DNA of 51,277 nucleotides from the NCBI GenBank assembly GCA_001579985.1, contig LRSR01009384.1, positions 1-51,277 of the forward strand, written 5' to 3'. Origin of the DNA: Hypsibius dujardini. Its lineage: Eukaryota > Tardigrada > Eutardigrada > Parachela > Hypsibiidae. The position numbers and the translations under genes are program-made. Position 1 is the stretch's first letter. Every line of letters starts with the position of its first letter. Below are positions 14,845-26,700 of the stretch, in pieces. A model generated the notes under the pieces. That model was not told the origin of the DNA and searched no databases. It worked only from the letters and a program-made list of their open reading frames with translations.

Positions 14845-15039
14845 GGTGTCACATTTGTAACGCGTGGAAAAAGGAAGCCTGCGGCATCCATATTGTCTGC
14901 GGGAGCGGAGCACCATCACGAAAGACAACTTCAACTTCACCCCCGTCAAGTCGCTTGAAATTGCCTCCACCCGGCATGCTGTGTACACTTTTCCCGTCTG
15001 AAATATATCTGCGCATTGAAAGTCCTGTTGATGGGAATC
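14845..15039 (+). pseudogene. Extra, probably inactivated zinc-knuckle exon upstream of PR/zinc-finger gene A
   Basis: A strong acceptor (pyrimidine tract then ATGCAG) opens a frame reading CHICNAWKKEACGIH. It has the same phase and C-x2-C...C-x2-H spacing as the CDVCKVNKDGPCVIH exon that follows at 15051. Its end reads LRIESPVDGN, close to LEIKSVQDVN at the end of the next exon. Where that exon has the donor C|GTGAG, this one has C|TTTTG. I infer a tandem exon duplication with a lost donor. Use of another donor inside it cannot be excluded. Confidence 0.45.
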
Positions 15040-15050
15040 TTTTGATGTAG

Positions 15051-16353
15051 GGTGTGATGTATGTAAAGTGAACAAGGATGGGCCATGCGTAATTCACACG
15101 GACGCCATTGCGGATCGACCAGTTGTTTCCTTTGCCATGGCGTCATTGCCCGATCAATTGGAAATCAAATCCGTACAGGATGTGAACCGTGAGTTGCTTT
15201 TTCCGGAGTTGTGTACAGGGCAGATTTTGGGAATTGTATAATTGAAAATGTTGGGCTAGTTAACGCTATTGGCTCCCTTTGATTGATTGATCGATTGAAT
15301 GAGCGTTATCAAATAATCGTGAAAACTGAGTTGCTTCAAATATACGACTTACGCTATACTGTCCATACTGGGTATTGAAATTGATTTCTCGAATCTACTA
15401 GTATTTACTGTATGTTAAAGGAGAGCGGGAGTAGTAGACTTGTTCGAGAGATTTGTATTTTCTCCGAAATCCGTTAAAAGACGCATTCGATTTCTTCCCA
15501 CAGAGAAAGGTGTCTTCAGCAGAGTCGATATTTGGAAGCCCACCATTTTCGGACCGCTCGTCGGATTGGTTTCTAACGAGTGCGACCCATCGGTGCAGTT
15601 TGCGCTGCAGCTCAAGAGCGGATTGTTTGAGTGCTTCCGTTTGGAATCCGACGACCACTCCAACTGGATGAAATTCGTCCGGTCAGCGGGGGATGCCGCG
15701 ACGGCCAACTTGTCCGCGTTCCAGCAGGACGGGCATGTGTATTTTGTGTCCGTTCGGCCACTCTCTCAGGGTGACGAGCTCCGTGTGGGGTATCTGGGCC
15801 AATATGCCGCTATTGTGGAGCAGTGCCGGAAGACGCAGACGCTGCCACCACTGGCAGATGTACTGCTGGCTCCTGTTGTGCCCGTTGCCGATGAGAATCT
15901 CTTGCTTCCTCCGCCACGCCCGAGAAAGCGTGACTTCTACAATAGCTTTCTTCCAGGTGGAGAAGGTAAGTTTATATCCGTTTGTCTGGGATGTAGTTAA
16001 AAAGTCACTACCACTCGAATACTGTGTGTAATTTCTTGTAATGTGAATATGAATCGCCGCTACTTCTGTCTAGCAGTCGCATTACTGGCTACCTGTTGAT
16101 GCTTTTTTTCGAGCATTAACAATTGAAATTTAAAGCATTTACTCTAAATCATTTAATCAAGTGACCATTATTTGACAAAATTTTATTTAATTTAAATGTT
16201 TGTTTTACAATTAACTTCTTTTCTGATTCAGTATCGCTTTTTGCTGATTTAAGAAATTTAGTTTTCAGTTCGATAAAAATTTGACAGTTTGATTTATCAA
16301 CAGAATTCTATCTGTCTTTCTGTCTGTTTGTTTGTCTGTCTGTCTGTCTTCTT

Positions 16354-16389
<36 letters not shown>

Positions 16390-19355
16390 ATCTGTCTATC
16401 TGTGTTGCTGTCTGTCTGTCTATTCAGCCTGTCTGTCCTTCTGTATAATTGTCAGATTTTCTAACTACCTCGCGTGATTCCTATTTGGTCTCCGGATCCG
16501 CCTGGTGTCTCTTTTCGATGTTTGGAATTTTTTAGTACAGTTTTTGTATTCAGGACCCGGTATAATTCCATCATTTGCTCATTTTGCGTGTTACGTTTTC
16601 TATTTCAGATGGAGACGATCCTTTCCAGGAAACTTTCACACCGACTGGGAACTCCATGCGCTTCTCGTCGCCCAGTGCGGAACTAAATCCTGACAGGACC
16701 GTCGGGGTTGATGCGGAAACTGAATCGGCAGAGGCCGATGCCAACGAGCCGTCTTCCTCTTCACCCCGTCCAAGCAAACGACGACGCCTTCTCTCCAAAC
16801 TATCTGGCCATACCTTCACTGTTCCGGCATCTGAAAAATCAGCACGAAAACCCCGCTCATCCGGTGCAACGTTCGGTGCAACGGACACCACAGAAGACGT
16901 CCTGCCCGTTGACCGAAGGAAAAAGTCCGCCGTATTCGCCACCGAAACCAAACTGCGTCTGGTCGACGAGATCAACCCTTTCCAATATCCCGAAGGCCCT
17001 GCTTGTGATCCTCTCTGGCGAGATGTACTTGCGAAGTTGGGCCAACTGGGCTGTCCCACCGACACTAAAGCCCGGCACGCCTTGAAGGTCCTCGTGACGC
17101 GAAGGATCACCGAATACCGCGAACGGGTGAAGGCGGCAGCCGGGAACGCCGAGGAGGAGGCCCAACTGCGAGAAAAGTTTCTGTTGGATTGGGCGCTGTC
17201 GGAGAAGAAGTCAATGCAGAAGTTTGCGAAGAAGCCTGAGAAGACCGCCGACGAGGAGGCCGCTGCCATCGAAGAAGCCGTAGAGACGCCGTCGACGGAT
17301 GAGCAGATGACTGTTGTCCTAGACATCAACCCATACCAATTCCCAGTTGGGGATGAGCGAAATGACGCCTGGACGCGGGTGTTCGAACAGGTGGGACTGA
17401 CTACTGCCCGCGCACGACGCCTACTGCAGTCAGTCGTCGCGCGGCGTGTTCGAGATTACCGGAAAAAGCTCTCCGCCGCTGCAACGCCGGAGGACAAGGT
17501 TTCCGTGCGCCAGCAGTATCCGTTGGATCAGCGCCTGATGGAATGTAAGGAAGCTCAGGGGATCGTTCCCGGGGAAGAACGCAAGTACATGAGGCGTCGA
17601 TGTTTGAAGCGGACGAGGCGCTTAATCGTCGGGGACAACGTGGAAGCACGAGTGGATGCGGTGATCCGTGCCGCCGCCGAGCGACATCCCTGCCCGTCGA
17701 ACGTGGACTTCTGGTCGGCGGTGTATGGGAAACTCGTAGTTGTCGGTGGCATCCACGATCCGGATACCGACGACGGGGGTGTGGAGAAGCTGCGGAAGTG
17801 GGTGTTCCGCCACACCGACGGCTTCCAGCACAAGCTGTCCGCAGACTCCTCGGACGCGTCGATGGTGTTTCAGAGTGAGTTGTCGAAACTCGATTATCCT
17901 TTTCGGCCGAAATACTCCACCACTACCGGCGGTGGAACCTCTCAGCGACGAAAGCGCATGACAACCTTCCAACGCCAAACTCGGGTGACCAAAGCCGGCT
18001 ACAAGAGCAGCTGGTGGCGGTACCGCTGCGACATCTGCACCGCCGAGTTCCGCACCCAACCGCTGCTCACGTTGCACGGTGTGAAACACGGCCGGGTGGC
18101 CGATACCGCTGGCCTTTCGACGACTTGTCCGGCCTGTGAGGTAACACACGCCTCGCTAGACGAGCTGATGGTGCACATCGAACGGCACGAACGCCGGCCG
18201 TCGGTCTACCACAAGGCCACCCCGTTCCAGTGCACCACCTGCCTGCGCTACTACTCCTCACAGGAGTTCCTCGACCGACACGTCCGTCGCATCCACACCG
18301 ACAGCGGCGGTGCGGACCGGCAGTTTGAGTGCGCAACATGTCGGGAAAAGTATTTTACCCTGGCGGCGTTGCGGTCACACGAGCGGGTCCACACCGCCCG
18401 CAAGTTCTTCGAGTGTCCGGTGTGTCTGTTGGGCTTACCGGGGGCGGGGAAGATGCAGGAGCACACGGAGAGCCACCGGGTGGACGGGCAGTTCTCCTGC
18501 CGCATTTGTCAAGTCAAGTTCCCGGAGTTTCACCAGCTGCGGCGACATCTCCGCGTGATGCACACCAATCAGCAGACCTTCACCTGCCAGGTGAGGGACG
18601 ATTGAATGAATATAAATGGGTCGTTAGTTCGCTCGATCACTACGCCTCAGGCCTGGAAATTATCCAACAATACTCGAAACCAGTAGTCAAAGTAATATAA
18701 AGTATAGTATAAATTATCCGTTTACTCCACTGGCTACTCGAAACTAGAAATCCTTCATAAATTAACTGGATTTCGTTCTGGAAGTCCTGGATCTTAGCAA
18801 TTAATTGGGAGATTGGAGAATTGAAAAATATATACTTTTTAATTACTCAAAATCAGCTAGTCGGGTTTGTGCAATGTGCGCCGATTGCTTGATCACCCAT
18901 TCTTCACCTGTTACACCTGATGATTTTGTGTGTGTGTCGGATTGCAGGTGTGTCAGCGGGTGCTCCGTCGGAAACTCGCGCTGGACCGGCACATGTTGGT
19001 GCACGAGGCCAAGTACGCGTTCGCGTGCGAGACCTGCGGACGACGCTTCAAGCGACTAGTCAACCTCCAGGGCCACCGCGCCCGGCTGCACCATCCGGAC
19101 CGGCAGTATGTGATGAAGGAGCGGTCGGAGAAGGTGGCCGCGGCCTTCGCCACCGCAGTGTTGTGCGAGTTTTGCACGCGGCAGTACTCCAGCCGGGATC
19201 GGCTGTTGATCCACCAGCGGGAGAAGCATCTAGAGAAGATGCCGGTGGAACTGCGCTTTCCAAAAGGCCCTGTGTCAGCGGCAGCTGGCGGTGTCGGTGA
19301 TGACGGTGGGGCATTAGGCACTGATAATGACAGCAGCTGGTCCGTCGATTCATAA
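15051..19355 (+). CDS. PR/SET-domain C2H2 zinc-finger protein A
   Basis: Exons are 15051-15188, 15504-15965, 16609-18590 and 18948-19355. The first has an open 5' phase, so more exons lie upstream unless translation starts at the in-frame ATG 15137 (967 aa). The first exon carries a C-x2-C...C-x2-H zinc knuckle, as in PRDM proteins. Exon 2 is a divergent PR domain (KGVFSRVDIW, FGPLVG, NWMKFVR, NLSAFQQDGHVYF, GDELRVGY). Exon 3 has a basic Ser/Pro-rich linker. It then has two helical modules starting INPFQYP (about residue 290) and INPYQFP (about 412), plus a weaker third near 520, which look Myb/SANT-like. Nine C2H2 fingers run from YRCDICTAEF (about 643) to LCEFCTRQY. The seventh finger is split by the last intron. 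I infer a nuclear DNA-binding regulator. Whether the PR domain methylates histones cannot be judged. Confidence 0.88.
16313..16445. repeat. (TCTG)n tract in an intron of PR/zinc-finger gene A
   Basis: TCTG array in sense orientation in the intron after the PR-domain exon. The equivalent intron of gene B also carries a sense TCTG tract (31175-31350), so the tract may predate the duplication. Confidence 0.9.
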
Positions 19356-19596
19356 CTTTTCAAGCGAAATCTTTTTATATTTGCATCTCACCAATTTGGT
19401 TGGTCGTTTAATTTTTTTTTCGGTGTCGGATAAAGTCATCGTTGTTAATGGAGCGATAAAGGCCCTAAATAGCGTCATTTGGTGAGGAATGGTGGGGGAC
19501 GGTCTGTGTGTGTTCTTTCGGCTCTTTCGTGGAACGAACATACATCTAGTTACAACTTGCTATACCAAGTACTGTTTATTAACAGTTCCAGCGAAT

Positions 19597-20137
19597 AAGA
19601 TAAAGGAGAGAGCTATGCCCACAACCTTACACAACCTTTCGCTATGCTCACAACCCACACAACCTTTTTTATTATCCATTGCTATGTACACAACCTTTAG
19701 CAATGCACACAACCTTTTCCAAAGGATGGCTTGGAGCATGGCATTGATGTCATTGCTATTCTCTAGTTCTTCGTTATTTCTGATATATGATTCAGTTGCA
19801 CTGGAAGTAATGCTTAAAAAAGTACGTGACATCATGCACATTGTAAACGCTATTTAATAAGACGACACACAAACAGATATTCCGAATTGGGACGGGTTTG
19901 AAATATGCAGGAAGGCGTTGCCTGTGTGAAAGTAGATTTTGCGTGGCAACGACCTTAATTATATTCTTTGATGGGTTTTCGGGAAAATGTTGTGTACACA
20001 GCTAAGGATTATGTCTAACAATTGGCCAAAAAAGGTTGTGTACATAGCAATTGATAGTTGAAAAGGTTGCGTGGGTTGTGAGCATAACGAAAGGTTGTGT
20101 AGAGTTGTGAGCATAGCCCTCGCCTAAGATAAAATGT
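19597..20137. repeat. Foldback element with CACAACCTTT motifs
   Basis: The left arm (about 19597-19720) and right arm (about 20026-20137) are inverted copies with roughly 90% identity over 110 bp. Each contains several CACAACCTTT/AAAGGTTGTG units alternating with GCTATG or GCATAG. The ~300-bp centre shows no gene. Confidence 0.8.
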
Positions 20138-20175
20138 TGAAAATGCATACGGTCTATATCTATTGCTGAAATATA

Positions 20176-20960
20176 CGAGGGGCAAACTTGAAATAAATTT
20201 CACTTGGGTTCATATCCCGGTTCCAATTGAATGTCTTTCTAATCTTTTGCTGTGATAATAGATTTCTACTTCTCGCTAGGTTATATAGCAATCTAATAAA
20301 AAATGGAGGAGTAAAAATATTTTAAAAAAGTCATGCCTGTTTTACCTGATCGTAGGAAATCGGAGCCATAACTTCTTACACTTAATAAAGAATACCTATT
20401 GATTAAAAATACTCTAACCTAACACTAATAATTTAGGGATGCAAAGATCTGAATGCGGAAATGCACAAATTTCGTTTTCACTGAGCATAAGAGAAGAAAC
20501 GTGCGGATGACCAAACCTCACCGAGAGCATTCTTTACAGCGTTAATACTGTAGCTTGATTGGTTGATTCATTTTTCATGGATTGATTGATTGATTGATTG
20601 AACTGAAAGAGAACCTCGACATCAAGCACGAGAATTTAATTCTCTTGTAGGGATTTTCTTGGATACAATCGATGTCAGTTTATCAGTAGGACTGAGTATA
20701 TCTGGCATTTTTGCCGTTCTGAATTTCCCAAATGTGTCTAGTGGTGCACGAAATCTGACAGTCAAATGCAACTACACCACTTTTGAAAAGTGTATCTCCG
20801 AAAATAAATCACATCTTCCAGACTCTTAAAGCTAGATCCATGATACTTGAACGGTTAACGTGCAAGTCCCCTATCTATGCTGGCAAGCGAGGAGAATGAA
20901 AAAAGAGCCTCGCGCACAAGAGTAAAACACTAAGTGACATTAATTTTAGTTTGCCCCTCG
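20176..20960. mobile_element. Mariner-like non-autonomous element
   Basis: 785 bp bounded by the inverted termini CGAGGGGCAAACT and AGTTTGCCCCTCG. Weaker similarity extends inward to about 32 bp, through CACTTGG against CACTTAG. Both ends are flanked by TA (20174-20175 and 20961-20962), the Tc1/mariner target site. No transposase reading frame is present. Confidence 0.75.
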
Positions 20961-22573
20961 TATTTCGCGGTTAATGAAAAAACGTTTTAACTAGAAAGAT
21001 GATGTTCATTTTCTTGATGACATATTATGGCTGAAATGCGTGTATTAAAGAATTACTAACGACGGGTCTAGAATCTACTATGAGTAAAAAAGTAACTACG
21101 ACAAAAGAAGCTTTCGGTACTAAGTACTGGGTAGTCTAGTAGAACCGCACAACAGCGGTGTCACAATTAAATCTCATTTGCGACAAAACTTTCACAGTGA
21201 CCGGAAGAGGCTAGTTTTGGCCCTGCCACGAAACTTGCGTCTGCGCTTTGCGCAAGTGTCCAGACGTCGAACTTGAACTCCGCTCTGCCGATCCTCCATG
21301 ACTGAATCGATCCTTCTGTCCTAACTTAGATATTGCGCATAAACCATTTATGTGTTCCTTGCACCGTACTCACAGTCGCATACCGACAGCTGCGGCTGTG
21401 GGTGAAAATTTGATGCTGTGCAATATCGTAAGGAGTCAAACACGCCGTACAACAGTACAATAATTTCCCCTCGAGCATAGTGCGAGTCCTGAGACCGATG
21501 ACGCGATCTACGATACGTGGTATGAATATAATACAACGGCGGAAACAACAAGAAAATTACACTCGCACAAGACGACGAGACAGCGATGTATGTATTGAGC
21601 ACAAGCGCGCTCAGTGTTGTCTTTGTCGTTGTCGTCAATCATCGACAACGAGGAGTGAAAGAGAGAGACAGATAAGGAGATACCAACGGTAAGCGCACAA
21701 CGTGCGCATGCCCCCGATGGGTGGATGGATTCGGAGGCGGATGGGAGAAGGAGCCCCGGGGATCACCGTCAATTACGTCGCACGTGCGGCACAAACATCC
21801 GTTGGCATCTATAAGTGAGCCCCAACGGGGTCGGCGTGATTAATACATGGCTTCCTTGCTCATCCTAACTGCTCTCATCACCTAAGTCTTGCCGAGAGTA
21901 TGCATGCATATGTGCTCTAAGGCTGTGCCTGTGGATGGAGGTTCGCAGAGCCACGATCTTTCTCTTGATTGGATTAGAGAAGAGAGGATAATCAAGAAAA
22001 TTACTGTAGACCCTTGGAGGGGCTCGTTTAGGGTCCTTACAAATCAGAATGAAGACTTCTCATGGTAGGGCGGGGGGGGGGAAGGGGCAAAATACGAATT
22101 GGCATGAATTTAATAAAAACTGACCAGTTACACTTTTTATAGAATTAGATATAGATTTGACAAAAGTGAGTTTACACTATTTTCTGACAGAGGGGTGAAT
22201 GGCCAATATTTTGAGTGCTTGGTTACACAATTCGGACCGGAAGTAACAAAATAACGGGATGGTAACTAAGCACTAGACCAAAAAATACTTTTCGAAAAAA
22301 CAGCGTTCAAAGATTTTAGCCTTTAGATATCGATAATTTTGTTCTCATTGATCTGAAAATCAATTTTTTTTGCATTACAACGATAAACACTGTCATGAAC
22401 AAAAAACGTTGTTTTTCACTCAATCGGTATGGTACCTGTCTCAGAATTGAGCGTAATCGGTGATACAAAACTAAAAAATAACTGTAACGAACGCAACGGC
22501 CGTCTGCAACAGAAGTGCGAGTACCTGAGACCAACAAAACGAAAAGAATGATGTAAAATAAAAAAGCATCAAG
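20961..22573. other. Intergenic, no gene recognised
   Basis: No splice-consistent coding exon is supported. Apart from a G-run near 22070 no structure stands out. Confidence 0.45.
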
Positions 22574-22772
22574 TTAATCTGCTGACATCTGTGAGAAAGA
22601 AGTGTCCACCTCCGCTGTCTGCGAAGATCCAATGGCAGCAGAATCTTGATCGTTGTGGTACAACTGTCGAAATTGAGCGCGTTTATCCTCTTCTACATGC
22701 ATCACAATCTGCTTGTCAAGATATTCCTTCCTGCTTTTGGTGAACCCAGGTGGCAGAACCACATCAGGAACA
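22574..22772 (-). CDS. Possible terminal exon of an unidentified gene
   Basis: Minus-strand frame ending in TAA, preceded by an AG acceptor-like site. It encodes a charged, coding-looking peptide beginning AVPDVVLPPGFTKSRKEYLD and ending SQMSAD. There is no ATG at a suitable place and no upstream exon that I can find. I do not recognise the family. It could be a gene fragment. Confidence 0.3.
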
Positions 22773-23674
22773 GCTTAACAAATTTATTTTGACTAGTTTC
22801 CAGTTGCAGAGCGTTGTGCACTGCGCAATGCACTGCGCAAGTGTGCTGGAAAGAAATGCCCTCTGCGCCAACGCGGCTTCCAAAAAAACCTTTAGAAATT
22901 GTTTATGTTTTAATAGGCTAAAAGGTATAGAAATGTTTTCTCCTAATTATCAGATGGATAAATCGTTTTGGACGATCTGTCCCCGAACGTCGATTACACT
23001 CGATTTCTGAACAAGTGGAAAAAAATGAAACTAGGCGGATTCTATAAAATTCACGCCAATGGTACCGACCTGTGAGAACCCTAAACGAGCCCCTGGACCC
23101 TCGTGAAATTAGAGGCCTCGAGAGGAAGGACAGGAGCGAGATGTCTCTGTACGTATAGACGAGTACCTCGTAACGCCCTCACACGTCATATCATCTCCGA
23201 TTATTCCGCGTGCGCTTATATACCGTACTAGTACAATTCCTTGTAACGCCAGCGCCATTATCTCTCCTGGTCTCTACTCTGCCAACTCCCACCCTTGCTC
23301 TAATAATTTCATCCCGTTTTCGACGTGGAGACGTGGCATAAATCTCCGGAAGGAAGGCAGAACGAGCGGGGAACCGCTCGTGCGTACTCTCCCTTAGTGC
23401 CACACACATTTGGAGGCATGGTTGTTATTGGTTGGCGGCGGTGACGATAATATGATCAGGGTAATGATGATGACGCGAAGAATTACAGGTTCTCGGTTTG
23501 CCGCGGCTTATAAGTACCGGCCGTCTTGCGGAGCTCTTGCGCATGGGGCGTGTGTTATGACATGGGAATGATATGGGAGTTCCAGAGGAGATACACGTTC
23601 TGCCTACATAACGTGCCCGGACGGAGTTTTTCGGGATTTCGGGGTTTATAGTTTGATTTACTTGTGAGTCTGGT
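22773..23674. other. Upstream region of the nuclear-receptor gene
   Basis: Contains a GC-rich palindromic stretch near 22817-22843 (GTGCACTGCGCAATGCACTG) and a TTATAAG box at about 23508, roughly 220 bp before the proposed start codon. Promoter function is inferred only from position. Confidence 0.35.
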
Positions 23675-23728
23675 GTGGTGGCTTCTTGCTTGGGAGCGTT
23701 TTTTTTAGGAGAGTGTAACAGCAGAGAA

Positions 23729-26700
23729 ATGAGCTGTGCGGTGTGCGGTGGGATACCGGCCTCCTATCGGTACGGAGCCATCGTCTGCGGCGCTTGTAAG
23801 GTGGGTATGGTAGATTTTGGAGACCGTAGAATACTCGAAATTAACAGTAGACCATGCTGGGTACAAATAGCTAATCAGATTTCCGCCTAATTTGCCCATT
23901 AATAAGTATGTGTCTGTCTGTCTCTGTCTGCCCGTGCCTATATATCTCAATGTCTGCTTTTCCGTCTGTCTGTTTTTCTGTCTGTCTGTCTGTCTGTCTG
24001 TCTGTAATTCTGCCAGTATATCAATCTGTAATTTGGAGTTTGAGCAGTACTCATACAATATTTGAACTAGAATATTCTAGTATGTGGCTGCCTGAGATCG
24101 AGCTAAAAAAGTGGCTGATTGGTAGGTACTGTAACCCTATTATGCATTATTATTATGAACTGCAGCAGAATGGAACTGGCGGTGCGGGAAACAACACAAC
24201 AATTTTATCTAGCCTTTCTTTTGTTATAAAGGCTTTTTATGTACGATGGTGTGGGGAGACGGTTAAGCGAGAACGCTGCTACCTGGGCGGACACTGCCAG
24301 ATTACCTCTACTCGACGGCCTTGCAAGCCGTGCCGTTACGAAAAATGCATCCAGGTTGGGATGTTGATGCCGAATCAAGGTAACCCGTGAACACTGGCAC
24401 GCAAATTTGGTAATGTCAGAAGCGTTGAACATCTTTCGATTTCACCCAAGAGTCGCTCGATAATGGGAGCTCTTATCAACCTTCATCGACCAGCCGACGC
24501 CCAAGCCCTTACAGTTACCCAAATTTAACAGAACCATCCGGCATGGACGGTGCTTGTAGGACAGCCAGCTCATCCGGTCACCATCCACTGCCTTCAATTT
24601 CGGGCCAGAACCATGACAGTTGTAAGGAAAAAGTAAGTCTATCATGGCGCCAGTGTTGGTCATCTGACAGACAGACAGATAGAGAGACGCAATTACGCAG
24701 ACACACAAAACAGACAGGCAGGCCGATAAGCAGACAAAAAAGTAAACAGGCAGGCATGCAGGCACAAGACATACATACAACAGATAGACAGACAGACAAA
24801 CAGACAGACAGACAAAACGACCGACAGACAAACAGACAGACAGACAAAACGACCGACAGACATACCAGCAGACAGGCTTGCAGGCAGGCAAGCAATTAGG
24901 CAGATATACATTTAGATTCATCTCTGCTTGAATTATTACTGATTACTGTGGTCAGGGTAATAATGGCGCTTTATCTTACAGGAGAGATGGATGTACGAAT
25001 ATCAGCAATGGGTGCGCCGCAATCGAGACGGCATGCCTACGATGGTGCAACCACAACCAAAAAGGCCGAGAAGCAATTCTTCATCACAGTCCTCACGGCA
25101 GTCGGTGATCATAAGACAATCAACACCATTGTCTGGAAGTGCCAGCAGCCGCAGGACAGCAATTGTGATGCACGGATTGTCCCTGTCGGAGGAGCATGTT
25201 AACGACAGCTCCTTCATCGAAGCCTCTGAGCTGAGCATTATCCAGGCAGTGGCAGCAGCGCCGCTGTTTAAGTGTTTCCTAGTCCGACAGTACAGCGGGT
25301 ACACGGAAATGGCAGAAGCGGTGAAGAGGGCAACTGACTCGGTTTTCGGTGATCAGTTGCAAGCCTATACTAACTTCATGGATCACGGCGAAATTCCGGT
25401 ACGAATGAGTGATTGGGATAACGATAAACTCAAATTTTGTAACTCTAACAACTATATAAATTTCTATTTAATTAAGCATCAACCTCAGACGTCGCTCGAG
25501 GGCATTACCCAAGAGGTTCAGAACAGCGTAAAAATTTTCGTAAACCGGATGTTTGACTTTGCATTGTGCCTGCCTGGATTCTCCGAACTCAATCAGGAAT
25601 CGAGAGCGGAACTGTTCCATTCAAAATGGGGCGTTTTCTGGATGGTAAGCTGCTCTGTGTCTCTGTCCTGTCTCTGTCTCTGTCTCTGTCTCTGTCTCTG
25701 TCTCTGTCTCTGTCTCTGTCTCTGTCTCTGTCTCTGTCTCTGTTTGTGTTTGCAATGTGTCTGCAATGTGTGATCTGGTTGGCAGATATTCTACTCGTTC
25801 TTCTGGAAGAACAACGATTTCTTCTACCTTCTCGGGGAGAATCAATACCATTACGGGCGATATTGGCTGACGGTGAGCAGACTAGGTGAAATCAATAAAA
25901 ATGAAACGAGGTAACCTTTACTTGGGCTACCAACGTCTTCCATCTGCTTCGTCTTCCATCTAGATAATGAATGCCGGTGATCCGAAGCGTGTGTCGTTCA
26001 TCTCGTCTTTTGCGGAAACCCTCACCAGCATCGGCCTGGATCAGGTTGGTGAAGTGTCTGAACTCACCCAGCACGGGAATTGCATTTCAATCGTTCGTCT
26101 AATAATCTGCAACGTTGTTATTGTTATTTACATGTCTCTGATCAACGGCCGGGCTCGAATTAAATAATAGTATATAGGCACAAACACATTAAGACAGAGA
26201 CCGTTTAAACGTCTGTTTCTCTCCCTCTGCCTTGATGTAGATGGCCGGTTCGTCACATCCTGCATACACGGGCTGCGCAAGCACCTGGATCAGGATGACA
26301 CGTCCAAGCGCTGCAATATGCACTGTTGGTCTAGAGAGAGACCTTTTCATACATATATACATATACACAGTATATACAATATGTATATATATATATATAT
26401 CTGGCCGGACAAGAAATTCATTTTTACATGGGACGAATTTTCTGGCCGGGTATGAGCATTCAAAGTGGCCGGCATTATTATATAAAGAAACACGACGCAA
26501 AGGTGAGGCTATTTCTTTACTCTAATTTTATTGCTAGTAGTACAGTGCAATGTAATAATAATTCGCGAAAAAACGGAACTCTTATATGGAGTTCAAATAT
26601 TGACCAACCTACATGAGGGTCAAATTTGGACGGGGTTCTGATGATTCTCTACATTTTGCGGGACATTTTGGGGCCATAGACTGTTAATTTAGCAGAATGC

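Noticed and set aside
14659-15075. Minus-strand 138-codon frame upstream of PR/zinc-finger gene A
   Set aside because: It is the complement of the knuckle-exon region; the plus-strand reading has splice sites and cysteine spacing, the minus has neither.
16571-17329. Long minus-strand frame opposite the PR/zinc-finger A linker
   Set aside because: A low-complexity Ser-rich shadow of the coding strand.
20176-20960. An autonomous transposon with its own transposase
   Set aside because: Only terminal repeats and TA flanks are visible; no DDE-type frame lies inside.
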